A DNA stretch of 64,000 nt from Isoetes taiwanensis (GCA_021234155.1 JAJEKV010000003.1:22783569-22847568); one strand, 5' to 3'. Positions 20,367 to 30,896 are shown, counted from the first letter of the stretch. Notes: generated by a model not told the origin, from the letters alone. A program made the numbers and translations.

Positions 20367-21400
20367 ATGAAGATTGCCTCTTGGAACCTTCATGGAATAA
20401 AACGCGTGTTGAAGTATGGAAGGATGTTGGCAGCCATCAGATCAATGAATTCAGACATTGTACTTTTATAGGGGCCCCGACTTCCAGATTTTGAGGCAAG
20501 ATCTATTAGCAATTGAGTAGGTAACAATTTGTCCTCATTTACCTGTGCGGCGAGGGGTACTAAAGGAGGTACCTCTATAGTTTTAAGATGGCTCCTGGGA
20601 CATCCCCAGTAATGAGAAGGATTTTTTAAGCCTGGAAGGAAGTACAACACATATTTATCCCTATGAATCCTCCTAGAGAAGCAGGAGGATTTAGTATTTT
20701 CTGGAACACAAAGATTTGGGAAAGGGGAAGGTTCCCCTTAACACTCTCCCATCTCCCATCTTCGCATCTTGATTAAGTGGAAGAATGCAGGTATCATACG
20801 GTTGCAACACCTGTGGTTAAATAGCAGATGGACTAGTTGGACGAAGCTCAAGCAGACAATTTCCTCTACTAAGGAAGGTGACAGGACAATGTTATGGGAG
20901 ATCCTGAAGAATGTCACTTATGTGTCAGGAGTTGTTGGGCCACAAGAAAGGTGGCTACTCGATGAATGTCAACATTACAGTGTGTCAAAGATCTATCAAT
21001 CTCTAGGTCAAGACGTTCCGTTAAAAGTAGAGATAAGACTGGGAATGAGTAACGTCGTGGCTAAAGCAGAAGATTCAATTCTTCATATGGATGGCCCTTG
21101 AAGGGGGGCTAAGTACAAATGTGAGTTTATATAACAAGGGTATAATAGATGTAGACAGATGTTCACTTGGATGTTCGGTTCGGGAATCCATTGGGCATCC
21201 ATGATCATGGATGCCCAATGGATCATGATCTTTTGCCCCATGATCATGGAGTACTGGCATTGGGTTAGCCCCATCATTCGTTTGTCTGTCCTCGAATTAG
21301 AATGGTCAGGACTGATATTGATCTCAGATAGAAGCTGTATTGATGCCTCACTTGTGAACATTGCTCTTTGGGTGGTCTGGAAATACCGTTGTGACGTTGC
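20367..21400 (+). pseudogene. LINE P ORF2: endonuclease start and zinc-binding C-terminus
   Basis: Starts MKIASWNLHGIKRVLKYGRM and continues SMNSDIVLL, the opening of an exonuclease-endonuclease-phosphatase domain, before a stop at about 20,469. GTKGGTSIVLR follows in another frame (about 20,550). The sequence then jumps to LINE C-terminal style segments: ISHLRILIKWKNAGIIRLQHL (about 20,740-20,820), SVSKIYQSLGQD (20,980), and a zf-RVT-like region around RCSLGCSVRESIGH (21,155-21,200). The reverse-transcriptase core is missing, so this is an internally deleted copy. Several frame changes occur. The C-terminal end (Q) is found separately at 16,254. Confidence 0.6.
21186..21223. repeat. 38-bp perfect palindrome
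   Basis: ATCCATTGGGCATCCATGA and its exact reverse complement abut with no spacer. Shorter partial repeats of the same words (ATCATGATC, CCATGATCATGG) follow to 21,250. The right-arm version at about 31,603-31,640 has one mismatch. It sits inside the LINE P zinc-finger region. Confidence 0.9.
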
Positions 21401-22080
21401 CAACAGAATGCTTTTCATACTTATCCGCTGCACATGAATGTGAAGACTAACATAAGGTGAAGCACACAAAACACAACACATAACATAGGATATAAACCTG
21501 AAAGCTGAAGGAAACGATAAGTATGATGATCAATGCAACTGGATACCTTCGAATTGAATGCCATTTCTTTCTCCTGATGGAACCCACTCCAGTAGCAGAT
21601 GGATTGATCTAGAAAAACACATGGGATTGCTCTATAATTGAAGGTACAGAAGCATCTAACCTGCAACATTAGCAAAGACCTGTTCTGACTTAACATGCAA
21701 ACTCATCTTCAAAATAACCTTGCAACACATGGAACTACTCCATAGAATTGAATGCATATTAGCTGTAAGTTCTTTCAGACCATTAACAAACAACCCTTGA
21801 GGAATATTGTGAAGTCTAAATTTTATGTGCCCATGTTTCTGTTCGAACAAATATTCCTTTGGAGCTACTATGGCAAAGATTATTTCTTTTTCAAATGATG
21901 GTGCATGTGATTGTTTTAATGGCAGTAACAAACTCCATAATGTATTGGGAACCGAGCATGTCTATTTCTGCCAGGCAACCCAGACTCTCGAATTTATGGG
22001 ACTAAAATAGAATTCATATGCAAAATAGAGATAAAGATGATCATATACATAAGAATCCATTTTTATAGTCCCTTTCCCTC
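21401..22080 (-). repeat. R1/R2 junction fragment, copy 1
   Basis: Direct duplicate of 23,690-24,380. Markers are CCATTTCTTTCTCCTGATGG, CACATGGGATTGCTCTATAATTG, TTGGAGCTACTATGGCAAAG and ACCGAGCATGTCTATTTCTG. The last third is the inverted counterpart of the end of R2 (19,360-19,498). No gene is recognised. Confidence 0.6.
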
Positions 22081-22089
22081 TCAATATAT

Positions 22090-23800
22090 CATGCTCAAAC
22101 ATATTTACTTCCTTTTATTTTGACTACTTGGTCTTTTATCTTTTCATGTCTATGCTATCAGATGTAGTATATCTTTCCTAGTATATAGAAACTTGGTACT
22201 GAAGATAATAGGAAGATCCAGTCTAATCATTACATGTGAAAACTTGTATATTTCTAGCACTATGCCTGCGCATGATGCATTCTTATGGACTATAATAATG
22301 TAGACTCTAAATCACAGCCTATGCTTATGCTACAAACCACGCATGTTATGTCAAAGGTGGAGTCAGTTTTGGATGTTATAACAAGTAGGTTAAGAACTTA
22401 ACACAATGAGCTGCACTGATCATGGCTTCTAAACCCAAAATAAAGTGAGATTGGCTTGATTAAGTGTAAGAGCACAAACTGCTTTACGCTTGAGAAGATC
22501 AAGTTACTAGCTAAGGCATAAAGAAATCTCAATGCAATTTCTAACCACACTTCATGTTAGACTTACCAATGCCTCTACAAGCAAGCATGTTATGTCAAAG
22601 GCAGAGTGCATTTTATAACAAGTAGCTTAGAAACTTAATAATGGGCGATGCACCGATCATATATGGCTTATTAAATGTAAGAGCACAAACTGCCTTACAC
22701 TTTGAGACAAAGGAATCTCCATCTAGTTGTCTCAGTAACCGATGCTTTTATTTCCAAAAACGTATAATTTGTTCCTTGCTCCTAGGAGTCACATTTATCA
22801 GATTATTGGCAAACTAGGTGCGCTTAATGGCAAATATGTGCTGGCAAGTTAGTTATGCGTAATAAGAACTTTGCGATTCTGCCCCTAAGCTCAGCTGTCA
22901 ACATGTTAATTGAATGAGTCCCAGGCAATATTCTTAAACCATTTTCTGGAGAAATGACATGGGGTATACTTCCCATATAGAGATGTTACACATGGGAGTC
23001 CAACTAAGCTGGTGTCTAAAATCTTGAAGATGCTCTAACTCTGTGCTTTCCTCCTAGCTCTATCTGCAAAGGCTGCCTTCTTGGACATGGCATTGGGATT
23101 TAAAGACTTATAAATTGCATCATTGCATTTACAATTCATTCAATTGTTCTTAGCATCTTTATTTAAATATATAGTTTGCCAATACTATATAAAGGGAGTC
23201 CTAAAAGGGATTAGCTAGGTATGGCACATAAAATACAATGCTACTACATCTATTAAGTGCACTATCTGATGTCACAATCATATGTTTATGAATCTATAGG
23301 GAATGATATGAATGTAGTATCTGATACAATTAAGTCCCAGCGCTTGGACATATAATCACCAAACTCTAAAGTGTTTATGAATCTATAGGGAATGATATGA
23401 ATGTAGTATCTGATACAATTAAGTCCCAGTGCTTGGACATATAATCACCAAACTCTAAAGTGTTTATGATAAGAAAGAAATAGATTTTGAGAAATCCAGC
23501 TAATTGAAAAATTTGCATTTTGATTATATTTACCCAACTAAAATGCCATATTTGTACTCTTAGATCTATAGGTTAATTACTCTTTGTCCAACAGGTTTGC
23601 AAACTTTATTCTGATTCTAATTTGCTTTTAGAAATTTTAATGTGACAGAATATACCTCAGTAGTAGATTTTATGTAAGTAATGCATCTGCGATGACGCTG
23701 CCAACATAATGCTCTTCGTACTTAATATTGTTCTCACATCTGCTGCATATGAATGCCAAGATTAACGTAAGATGAAACACACAAAACACAACACAAAATG
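22090..23800 (+). repeat. R1 family repeat, central copy
   Basis: Matches 10,725-12,240 directly, and 8,205-8,965 in inverted orientation, over almost its whole length. It starts with the TTTATTTTGACTACTTGGTC string. It lies near the centre of the inner palindrome and is not itself part of the mirrored arms. Confidence 0.7.
23281..23461 (+). repeat. 90-bp tandem duplication inside R1
   Basis: Two nearly identical units from GTTTATGAATCTATAGGGAA to CACCAAACTCTAAAGT, with one visible difference (CAGCGCTTGG in the first, CAGTGCTTGG in the second). The R1 copy at 10.7-12.2 kb has no such tandem. Confidence 0.85.
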
Positions 23801-24154
23801 CATGCTTTAAACTGAAAAGCTATTAAAGGAAACGATAAGTATGCTGATCATTGCAACTGGGTACCGTTGAATTGAATGCCATTTCTTTCTCCTGATAGAA
23901 CCCACTCCAATAGAAGATGGATTGATCTGGCAAAACACATGGGATTGCTCTATAATTGGAGGTACAAAAGCATCTAACCTGCAAAACATTAGCAAAAAAC
24001 TATTCTGATTTAACATGCAAACTCATCGCCAAAATAACCTTGAAACACATGGAACTGCTCCACAGGATTGAATGCATATTAGGCTTCCAGACCATTAATA
24101 CGCAATACTTGAGAAATATTGTGAAGTCTAAATTTTATGCGCCCATGTTTCTGT
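23690..24154 (-). repeat. R1/R2 junction fragment, copy 2
   Basis: Direct duplicate of the left part of 21,401-22,080 (CCATTTCTTTCTCCTGATAG, CACATGGGATTGCTCTATAATTGG). It leads without a break into the right inner arm at 24,155. Confidence 0.6.
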
Positions 24155-25330
24155 TTGAACAAATATTCCTTTGGAGCTACTACAGAAAAGATTACTTCTT
24201 TTTCAAATGATGGTCCATGTGACTGTTTTAATGGCAGTAACAAACTCCATAATGTATTGGGAACCGAGCATGTCTATTTCTGCCAGATAGCCCAGATTCT
24301 CAAAATTATGGAACTAAAGTAGAATTAGTATGCAAAATAGAGATAAAAAGGACCATATACATAAGAATCCATTTTTATAGTCCCTTTCTCTCTCAATATA
24401 TCATGCATCTAATGTTGGATAAAAAAGAATGATCAAGGTGTAACATCTGCAAGCCATCAATGTGGTTACACTTTGTATTTGCCTAGACGAATAGGATGAA
24501 AGTGTATCTATACAAATTGCTGGAGTTCAGGATTGGGATCCATGGCATTTATACAGAGTGGTGGCCATTTGCAAGAGTGTCATGCGAAGTTAACAGGCTA
24601 GCAATGCATAAAAGGAGCTGAAGCACCATAGCCAGATCTCTGCATTATGAAATATTGTCTTGTAGCTATATGTATGTATCCAGTAGATTGAACAGGTTGA
24701 GCCAGTAGAAGATAAAATAAAAACAAAAAACGTGGAATGCATGTACCTAGAATTTCTTCTGCAGAAAGTACTTCCTGCAAAAGCTCTAACTTAAAAGACC
24801 CAACAGTAATCCTTCTTGGCATAAAGGCCAGCAACCACAATGGAAAGTTGGCTGTAAAGATAGACCTCATGACTTACTGAAATATAAGGCCCATACGCCA
24901 ATCTGCCCTGCAATATCAAACTAAAAAAAATCAAAATGGCCCTTTCGAGATTGCAAAACATGAGCACTTGGCCAATACATCCTTATCTAGAGACTTCTTC
25001 TTGAACTATCTTGCTATGCATGAAAATACTGGAATAGAAAACACTTGCCATTAGATAGAAAATCACAAATGTAGCATGTATTTTAGCATTAATTTGATCC
25101 ACAGATATGAATCAGGCTAATCACTCTAATACCATCTACATATTTACAAACATAATAGATAAGCAAATAATCCTAAAGCTTGCAATAGTTTCTTGAGGAA
25201 GCATGACCTAAATAATAAATCCAAAGACCATGCAAAGGCCTAAAATAACATGCATATTTGACATATGCAATTATGTTGCCAAGTTTTTGGTCCAGTGCCA
25301 CCACATCTAAGTTTGATCAGCTTCCACAAG
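24155..25330 (-). repeat. R2 family repeat, copy 3 (right inner arm)
   Basis: Inverted copy of 18,281-19,498. The exon-like segment with the LELLQEVLSAEEILG frame is at 24,745-24,900. The junction near 25,325 lacks about 115 bp found in the left arm; the deletion ends share AGCT/GAAGC-type microhomology. Confidence 0.7.
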
Positions 25331-26139
25331 TACCATGATAATCTGAACAACAGGGAGGTCAACAAATGGATGTTCCCTGTGGACTCGCTAAAGGCTTTAC
25401 ATCTCAGCTAAAAGGAACACCTTTGCCAATCAGGCAACATTGGAGTGAACGGGCTACTTGGATATGTAACCACCTTCAGCCAACAACAATGAGGCTCCTT
25501 TTAATATTATAATTCAATAATAAAAAAAAAAAAAATTGTGAAGACCAAGTGCATAGAGAGATCAACGTGATTAGTTATTTCACACAATAGCTATAATACA
25601 TGTCAGAATCCCCATTCCACACTATTTTATTATTTTCTCTAGCATTCATGTTTTGAAATTAAAACAAGTCAGACCTAATATGAAGTTACTGTATCACTTT
25701 TTGATGCCTTTCACATATAGGCCTCTCTAGAACTTAAGGGCTATTCAAGGAAGCCTTTTCTGGCATTGCTGCAATGCCCCTAATTGCTGCAACCTGTGCA
25801 TAAAAGTTGCCACTTAAAACTGATGTGTCTTACAAGCGCAAACTTACGAATTCAGCTAACATATGATAGGATGTGGAATTGATGCATTGCTTGCGAACAT
25901 CTATGCCACGAATGTATTTGGAACCTCTCTACTGATGTCTATTGGCTGCAATGTAAACTTAGAAACAAAACCATCTAGTTTAGCCATGGTATTGACATCT
26001 TGGAAATTTGCTTGAAAGTAGTAGTTTTCTTGCAATTCTAGTGAAGCATTACCTTTGATAGGCCTCAATGGGCATGAAAAATATGCCCTTCACATTGCAC
26101 AGGCATATATCTAGAATGGAAGATAGGCTTGATAGATTT
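25331..26139. other. Inner arm, non-coding
   Basis: Counterpart of 17,402-18,222 with scattered differences, including a shorter poly-A tract near 25,522. The exon-like stretch at 25,740-25,930 carries the same relic as 17,620-17,815. No complete gene is seen. Confidence 0.4.
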
Positions 26140-26529
26140 TCAGATATCAAAATGATACATTGCTTGTTGATGCATGCTCTTCTGTGATCTTTTGAACACC
26201 ATCTTTTGTTTTTGGTTCATCCACATAGCAAAATGAGTTGCAATACATTTAGTTCTTACAAGGCAAAAGGTATCAAAACAATAGCAAGAATATATTAAAA
26301 CAACATATTTGCGTACTGGAGAATGAAAATGATTATTTTGGCAAGATCTTTCACCTTCAAATGTTTGCAAAGCTTTCCCAGTATACAAGCCGAAGCGGGT
26401 GCATGATGCACACCTGTTTGCCTTGAAATGTGCTTCCGACCAGGAATTTTGACATGTGGAAAAAATCTTTGTTATAAGTGTTTTTAATGTATGCAAAAAG
26501 TGTTTTTCTTGCTTGGGTAAATCATACAT
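26140..26529 (-). CDS. 129-residue open frame of unknown function, right arm
   Basis: The mirror copy of the frame at 17,012-17,401, same length and same ends (MYDLPKQEKHF ... MYHFDI). Differences include HTL for NTL, TCQ for TGQ, KAN for EAN, TGK for TEK, QNN for QKN and SPV for CPV. The frame has survived without a stop in both arms. No family is recognised. Confidence 0.35.
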   Translation of the reverse strand: MYDLPKQEKHFLHTLKTLITKIFSTCQNSWSEAHFKANRCASCTRFGLYTGKALQTFEGERSCQNNHFHSPVRKYVVLIYSCYCFDTFCLVRTKCIATHFAMWMNQKQKMVFKRSQKSMHQQAMYHFDI

Positions 26530-26895
26530 TTAAGTGTTTCTCTTGCTTGGGTAAATCATACACGACTGTTGTCTACCTATAATTAACCACGAAGACCGAC
26601 ATATGACCAAAAGGTTGACTACAGACTTAGCGTAAACCGTTGTGTAATTAGTCAACTATAAAAGATTTTTTTCTGTAATAATGTATGCTCTAGGATCTTC
26701 ACAATCTGAAGGATAGTTTGTATTAAAATTTTGTGACCATAGTTTGTGTTAATTTTTTTTTTCTTCTTTTTGAGGGTAAGAGATTAGATTAAATTATAAT
26801 ATAAAAGACGTGGTCCCCTGTAGAGGAAGATAGAACGAATTACAGCTAAATGTGGAGGGTTTTACCAATGCAGTACTCAAGAGAGCATCATCTTT

Positions 26896-27336
26896 CCAAC
26901 ACATAACTACCATTGACATTAATTAACACAACCATTAGGTCCAGCAAATTTAAATTAAAATCCCCCTTAAACCCCCTTTGGTTTGGGTGCATATTCACAC
27001 GGGGGGTGACTCCGGGCAACGAGAGCTGTTGGATAGGCATATTCACCCCTTATTCCTTAATCTACACTGTACGTAAAGTTCCTCGTTTGTGGGGTATGCA
27101 AGTACAAAATTTGCTATACTGTATAACAAGATTCGCAAAATACTATAAGATTTCAAGCGGAATACTATATGGTGTTGATTTAAATGACGTGTAAAATATA
27201 CAATTATGAGGGCTCTCATTTCACGTCACCCGTGTGAATATGCACCCAAACCAAAGGGGGTTTAAGGGGATTTTCATTTAAATTTCTTTGGACCCAATGG
27301 TTGTGTTAATTAATGTCAATGGTAGTTATGTGTTGG
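26896..27336. mobile_element. Foldback (long terminal inverted repeat) element
   Basis: Inverted repeats of about 112-115 bp (26,896-27,010 and 27,225-27,336) enclose about 215 bp. The outer ends read CCAACACATAACTACCATTG and its exact complement; the inner part pairs GGTTTGGGTGCATATTCACA with its complement. Long arms with a short centre fit a foldback-type or Mutator-like miniature DNA element. No target duplication is clear. The open frames across it follow from the repeat. Confidence 0.7.
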
Positions 27337-28089
27337 TTGTTAATGTCAATAGTTGTTATGTGTTGGTTGTTATGTGTTGGGGGATTTAATTTTAATATGT
27401 TGGATGTTAATGGTTTGTGTTGCAAAAAAAAAAAATTTGGCCCCTTCGGGGCCTTAGGGATGTCACACCCCCCCCATGTGACAAAAATTTTAGAATTCAA
27501 ACCAGAAAAAAACTAGAATTCATTTGAGGCTTTCATCACCTGTAGCTTTTGAATTTCATCACAATAAAACAAATAAAACATAAGTAAAAGTTACCATAAA
27601 GATAGAGCAGATTGATCCCATTATTCTGAAAGTCATAAAGTTTGCAACACCCATACACAAACATTTTTTTCAACTGGAATTTAACTTGACCTTTGGCCTC
27701 CATGGATTCTTGTGGTGAGAAACCAAAGTGGGAAACTTTTCTGCTTGTTAGCACAAGGATCTAGAAGCCTTGGAATTTGCTTAATAACTGCCTCAAAATC
27801 TAAAAATGCATGGTAATTTTTGCAAGCTTCATTCAAAATGAGCCATAAAACAATATCTAATAGCACAATCCTCAGATAATAATCGGTGGTAGGATGTGAA
27901 AGCCTACCAAACCCGACTAAAAAAATTGCTGTTTTAGCATAAATAACTTAACCAAACATATCCATATCATACACTATAAAAAGATCTCGGAGAGAGCTTT
28001 CCAAAGCAATAAAAATCATCTCAAACAGAGCTCGGATCGAAGTTATGATAAGAAATGTGTTCTTGCGGTTAAACCGCACTACATGCGCC
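27337..28089. other. AT-rich middle of the 1.6-kb insertion
   Basis: Begins with short tandem words (GTTATGTGTTGGTT repeated) and contains GAATTCATTTGAGGCTTTC and CCTGTAGCTTTTGAATTT, also present at 56,705-56,750. No gene or domain is recognised. Confidence 0.45.
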
Positions 28090-28355
28090 CTTCAAGCCCT
28101 TCATGTGCCCATTATGCACCACACACAAAAAGAGGGCTTTTGTTGTGAGCCATTGGTTGTTGACCATTATGCACCACACGAAAAAAAAAAAGCTTTTGTT
28201 GTGAGCCATTGATTTTCAAGCCCTTCATGTGCCCATTATGCACCACACACACAAAAAGAGGGCTTTTGTTGTGAGCCATTGGTTGTTGACCATTATGCAC
28301 CACACGCACAAAAAAAGGGCTTTTGTTGTGAGCCATTGGTTGTTGACCATTGAAA
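28090..28355 (-). repeat. Tandem repeat array (about 60-bp units in 125-bp pairs)
   Basis: Units share CCATTATGCACCACAC, a poly-A or CACA stretch, GGGCTTTTGTTGTGAGCCATTG. Alternate units begin AGCCCTTCATGTGC or GTTGTTGACC, giving a higher-order period of about 125 bp. The 86-residue minus-strand frame across it (repeating NGQQPMAHNKSP) is a translation of the array, not evidence of a protein. Confidence 0.8.
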
Positions 28356-28601
28356 AAAAAGGCTAAAATCAATGGCTCAGAAATGGTGCACTCTAGATGT
28401 ACGCATTAGTACATCCATTTGAATACATCACGAAATCATAGGAAAACCTTAGTGAAAAGCGTACAAAAACACAAAGAAAACCCCCTGTTATTATGCTACA
28501 TATTGGGGATCACGAATCTTCTCCAAAGGGCAGGTACTATAGAGAGAGACAACTCCTTTTCCACACCTATAACCCCCACTTGATACTCGATATAGTTAAC
28601 A

Positions 28602-28865
28602 TTAAATGACTGCCACATTTGCAGCAACATTGTCGGCATCATTTTCCTCTATCCCATCCTTGTTGAGCGAATGGCATCTAAAGAAGGAATAGAATCCTTC
28701 CAAAGCACCTAGTCTATTAAGTATTTTGTTATATCTCCTACCCTTCTGCCTATGGTGCGATAAACCCATCAATGGTACTTCCAGATTAAACATGTTTTTT
28801 AGTTTCGCAATAGAAATCTGAAGCCCTTCAATGCATAAACCGCAACGGTATTTCCAGATAGCCAA
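28602..28865 (-). pseudogene. C-terminal end of LINE P, right arm (segment Q)
   Basis: Counterpart of 16,254-16,520 (IAKLKNMFNLEVPL ... NVAANVAVI, stop). In this arm Q is separated from the LINE P body (31,473-32,930) only by the LTR element, so the LINE was evidently continuous here before the LTR element inserted. Confidence 0.7.
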
Positions 28866-28878
28866 AGAGCAATGTTCA

Positions 28879-29528
28879 ATTGTTACGAATGCTCTGTTCT
28901 TCCTGCAAACTCATCAACTTATTAGAAAGTAAAACAACATAGAGTACTCGTTTTACCACCCAACCGGACCAACTAGAAGAGATATCACCAAGTCAAGCTA
29001 CTCCGTAAGACTGTATAAGAACAAACTCTTTCTAGCCACCAACCATTGATGTTACATGAACTCCTTCTAATGATATGATCAATTGAGGAACAAGAGAAGA
29101 TACTAGAAGGTAAGGCCAGGCACATCATCAACATAGGAAGAAGCAGATTTAGTTGTGCAGTCGACTTAGACCCCTATGCACCTTTCTGGGCATAACTTTC
29201 AAACTGTAAAGAATCTATGGACAAACCAAACCCAATCTGAAAACTAGACTTCAAGAGCTTTCCAACAAGGTAAGGATCGCCGACTTCTGAGTTGTGGTCG
29301 CGGAGATATCACGTCTCAAAATTGTCCTTCTATTTATAAGTAACAACACCTTTTTTTGTCTTTTTGCTTCTAAATAAAGGTCAAGGTTTATTTTTAGCTC
29401 TCTCTTTCATAATAGCAAGGCTTAGACATACTGGATGACTTTCTTACTTGATCATATCAATAAATATTGTTCCATGCAAGGCCACTCCCCCGAGCACCAT
29501 TATTAGTTCTTAACCTTAAACCATATCA
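28879..29528 (-). repeat. 3' LTR of the complete non-autonomous element
   Basis: 650 bp. In the sense direction it starts TGATATGGTTTAAGG and ends AACAAT. Direct partner of 30,897-31,464 and inverted copy of 15,604-16,247. Confidence 0.85.
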
Positions 29529-29579
29529 ATTCCTCCCCTTCTCGGGATTGATCGTCCTCGATCAAGAAATTATATGGCA

Positions 29580-29930
29580 AATTTGACACAACCAAGTCCA
29601 TGGCTACAACCGCATAATAAAAAGTTATCAAGTCCAGTCCTTTAGGCTAAAAATTTCCAAGTCCAGCCCTTTAGGCTAAAAATTTTCGTAACCAAGTCCA
29701 TGGTTACAACCCTGATTGAATCCACAATAAAAAATATTCAATAACATAATCAAGTCCATGGTTACAACCCTGATTGAATCCTCAATCAGAAATATTCAAT
29801 AACATAACCAAGTCCATGGTTACAACCCTAGTTGAGTCCACAACTAGAAAATAATTTACCACAACCAAGTCCATGGTTGCGACCCTAGTTGAATCCACAA
29901 CTAGAAAATAATCAAGTCCAACTATTATGC
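29580..29930 (-). repeat. Minisatellite in the LTR element, right copy
   Basis: Inverted copy of the array at 15,219-15,545, with CCAAGTCCATGGTTACAACC repeated at intervals of about 60 bp. Confidence 0.75.
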
Positions 29931-30010
29931 TACAGATATATTAGTTGTCTCAAGATTTACTATACACTATACAAAGAAAAGAACACGATAGCCGCCTAAA
30001 ACTTAGGTTG

Positions 30011-30316
30011 CTAATGTGCCAAATAAGAAGGTAAGAATATCTCCCAAATAATTTCCTGCATGACAATTTCTATGTCCTCAATCATGACATTAGAACCTGC
30101 AAACCCAACCAAATAATATGGTTCTTTATTAACATAGTCTTTCCCGTCTTGGGACCAACCTTGCCCTCCTAGGAATGGTCTTTTTCTGATCCTCCAAGGC
30201 AGGATCCGCGCTTGGACAGAAAAATCTCCATACTGATCCATCAAGTAGGCGTCCCTCATGGCATTCCCAGCCCTTTCCAGTTCTTCAAGATAAATATCAT
30301 CATTCAACTTGAACAA
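30011..30316 (-). CDS. 101-residue open frame inside the LTR element, unknown product
   Basis: Starts MFKLNDDIYLEELERAGNAM and runs through RKRPFLGGQGWSQDGKDYV to YLAH. It is the longer version of the frame at 14,804-15,070. It is not recognisable as gag, protease, integrase or RT. It may be a relic of a gag-like protein in a non-autonomous element. Confidence 0.4.
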   Translation of the reverse strand: MFKLNDDIYLEELERAGNAMRDAYLMDQYGDFSVQARILPWRIRKRPFLGGQGWSQDGKDYVNKEPYYLVGFAGSNVMIEDIEIVMQEIIWEIFLPSYLAH

Positions 30317-30883
30317 GAAAGATATTTTCCCCTTCCATTAGGAAGTATTAATACCAATTATTAGTCCTTCCCTTCTCAGGAATAAACTTAGTTCCTCGAG
30401 AAGGCCTCCAAAACCCACAAATTGAACATCGACTTAATTTGTCTCAACAAAATGTTTACTAACCTCCACCAAAAGCACCAACTTCTGATCAATCTCCATT
30501 CCAGTTTGCAATCTCCAGCACTAAACAAAAGACCTGCGAACATCAGGAATAACAAACATTCTATTCACATGGATGAGCACCAACTCATTCCAATCTCTTG
30601 GACATGGCATCCGCTCATTCCAATCGTGAACCTGGCATACGCTCATTCCAATCACTTGGTCAAGAGCACCAACTCTTTCCAACCATGAGACACCAACCTC
30701 AGCCATAAGGATGCAATAAGAAATATCTAAAGATTCTAATCACAATCCCTAAACATCAATTTCATACCAGACAAGAGGTAACCTATTTGTAATTTGCCCC
30801 TCTTGGAACTCTTGTGCTGCTTAGCCACTTAAATTTCCAACGCCTTCCATCACCCCTGACTCATTTACCGGTAAAGACCGGGC

Positions 30884-30896
30884 GGGCTCGATACCA
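30884..30896 (-). promoter_or_regulatory. Primer-binding site (one-base deletion)
   Basis: TGGTATCGAGCCC adjoins the 5' LTR. The left-arm copy keeps TGGTATCAGAGCCC, so this copy has lost one A. Pairing with initiator Met-tRNA would be weakened. Confidence 0.75.

Larger units (their letters stand above)
19499..21400 (+). mobile_element. LINE P, internally deleted, left-arm copy
   Basis: Contains an ORF1-like frame (19,714-20,094) and an ORF2 start at 20,367. The ORF2 start is followed by endonuclease-like and zinc-finger reverse-transcriptase tail segments, with no RT core between them. An inverted copy lies at 31,473-32,930. In this arm the LINE body runs directly into ATTGCTCTTTGGGTGGTCTGG (21,359), an uninterrupted version of the site that holds the LTR element in the right arm. 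Confidence 0.65.
26896..28503. mobile_element. 1.6-kb insertion in the right arm, absent from the left arm
   Basis: The left arm reads without interruption from TTCGTGATCCCC to AGATGATGCTC (16,606-16,650). The right arm has 1.6 kb between the same words. The insertion comprises a foldback element (26,896-27,336), an AT-rich middle, a tandem array (28,090-28,355) and an end with CCCCCTGTTATTATGCTACA. A related but rearranged block sits at 56,385-57,745, sharing the half foldback, the GAGGCTTTCATCACCTGTAG stretch and the same end. No transposase is visible, so the mechanism is unknown. Confidence 0.6.

Noticed and set aside
20022-20368. Minus-strand frames across LINE P at 20.0-20.4 kb
   Set aside because: They are antisense to the ORF1-like and ORF2 frames, which are supported by motif order on the plus strand.
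28090-28355. Regularly spaced repeats resembling a CRISPR array
   Set aside because: Units are abutting tandem repeats with no unique spacers, in a plant nuclear repeat context.
28112-28372. 86-residue frame repeating NGQQPMAHNKSP as a repeat protein
   Set aside because: It is the direct translation of the tandem array and has no start context or homologue that I recognise.
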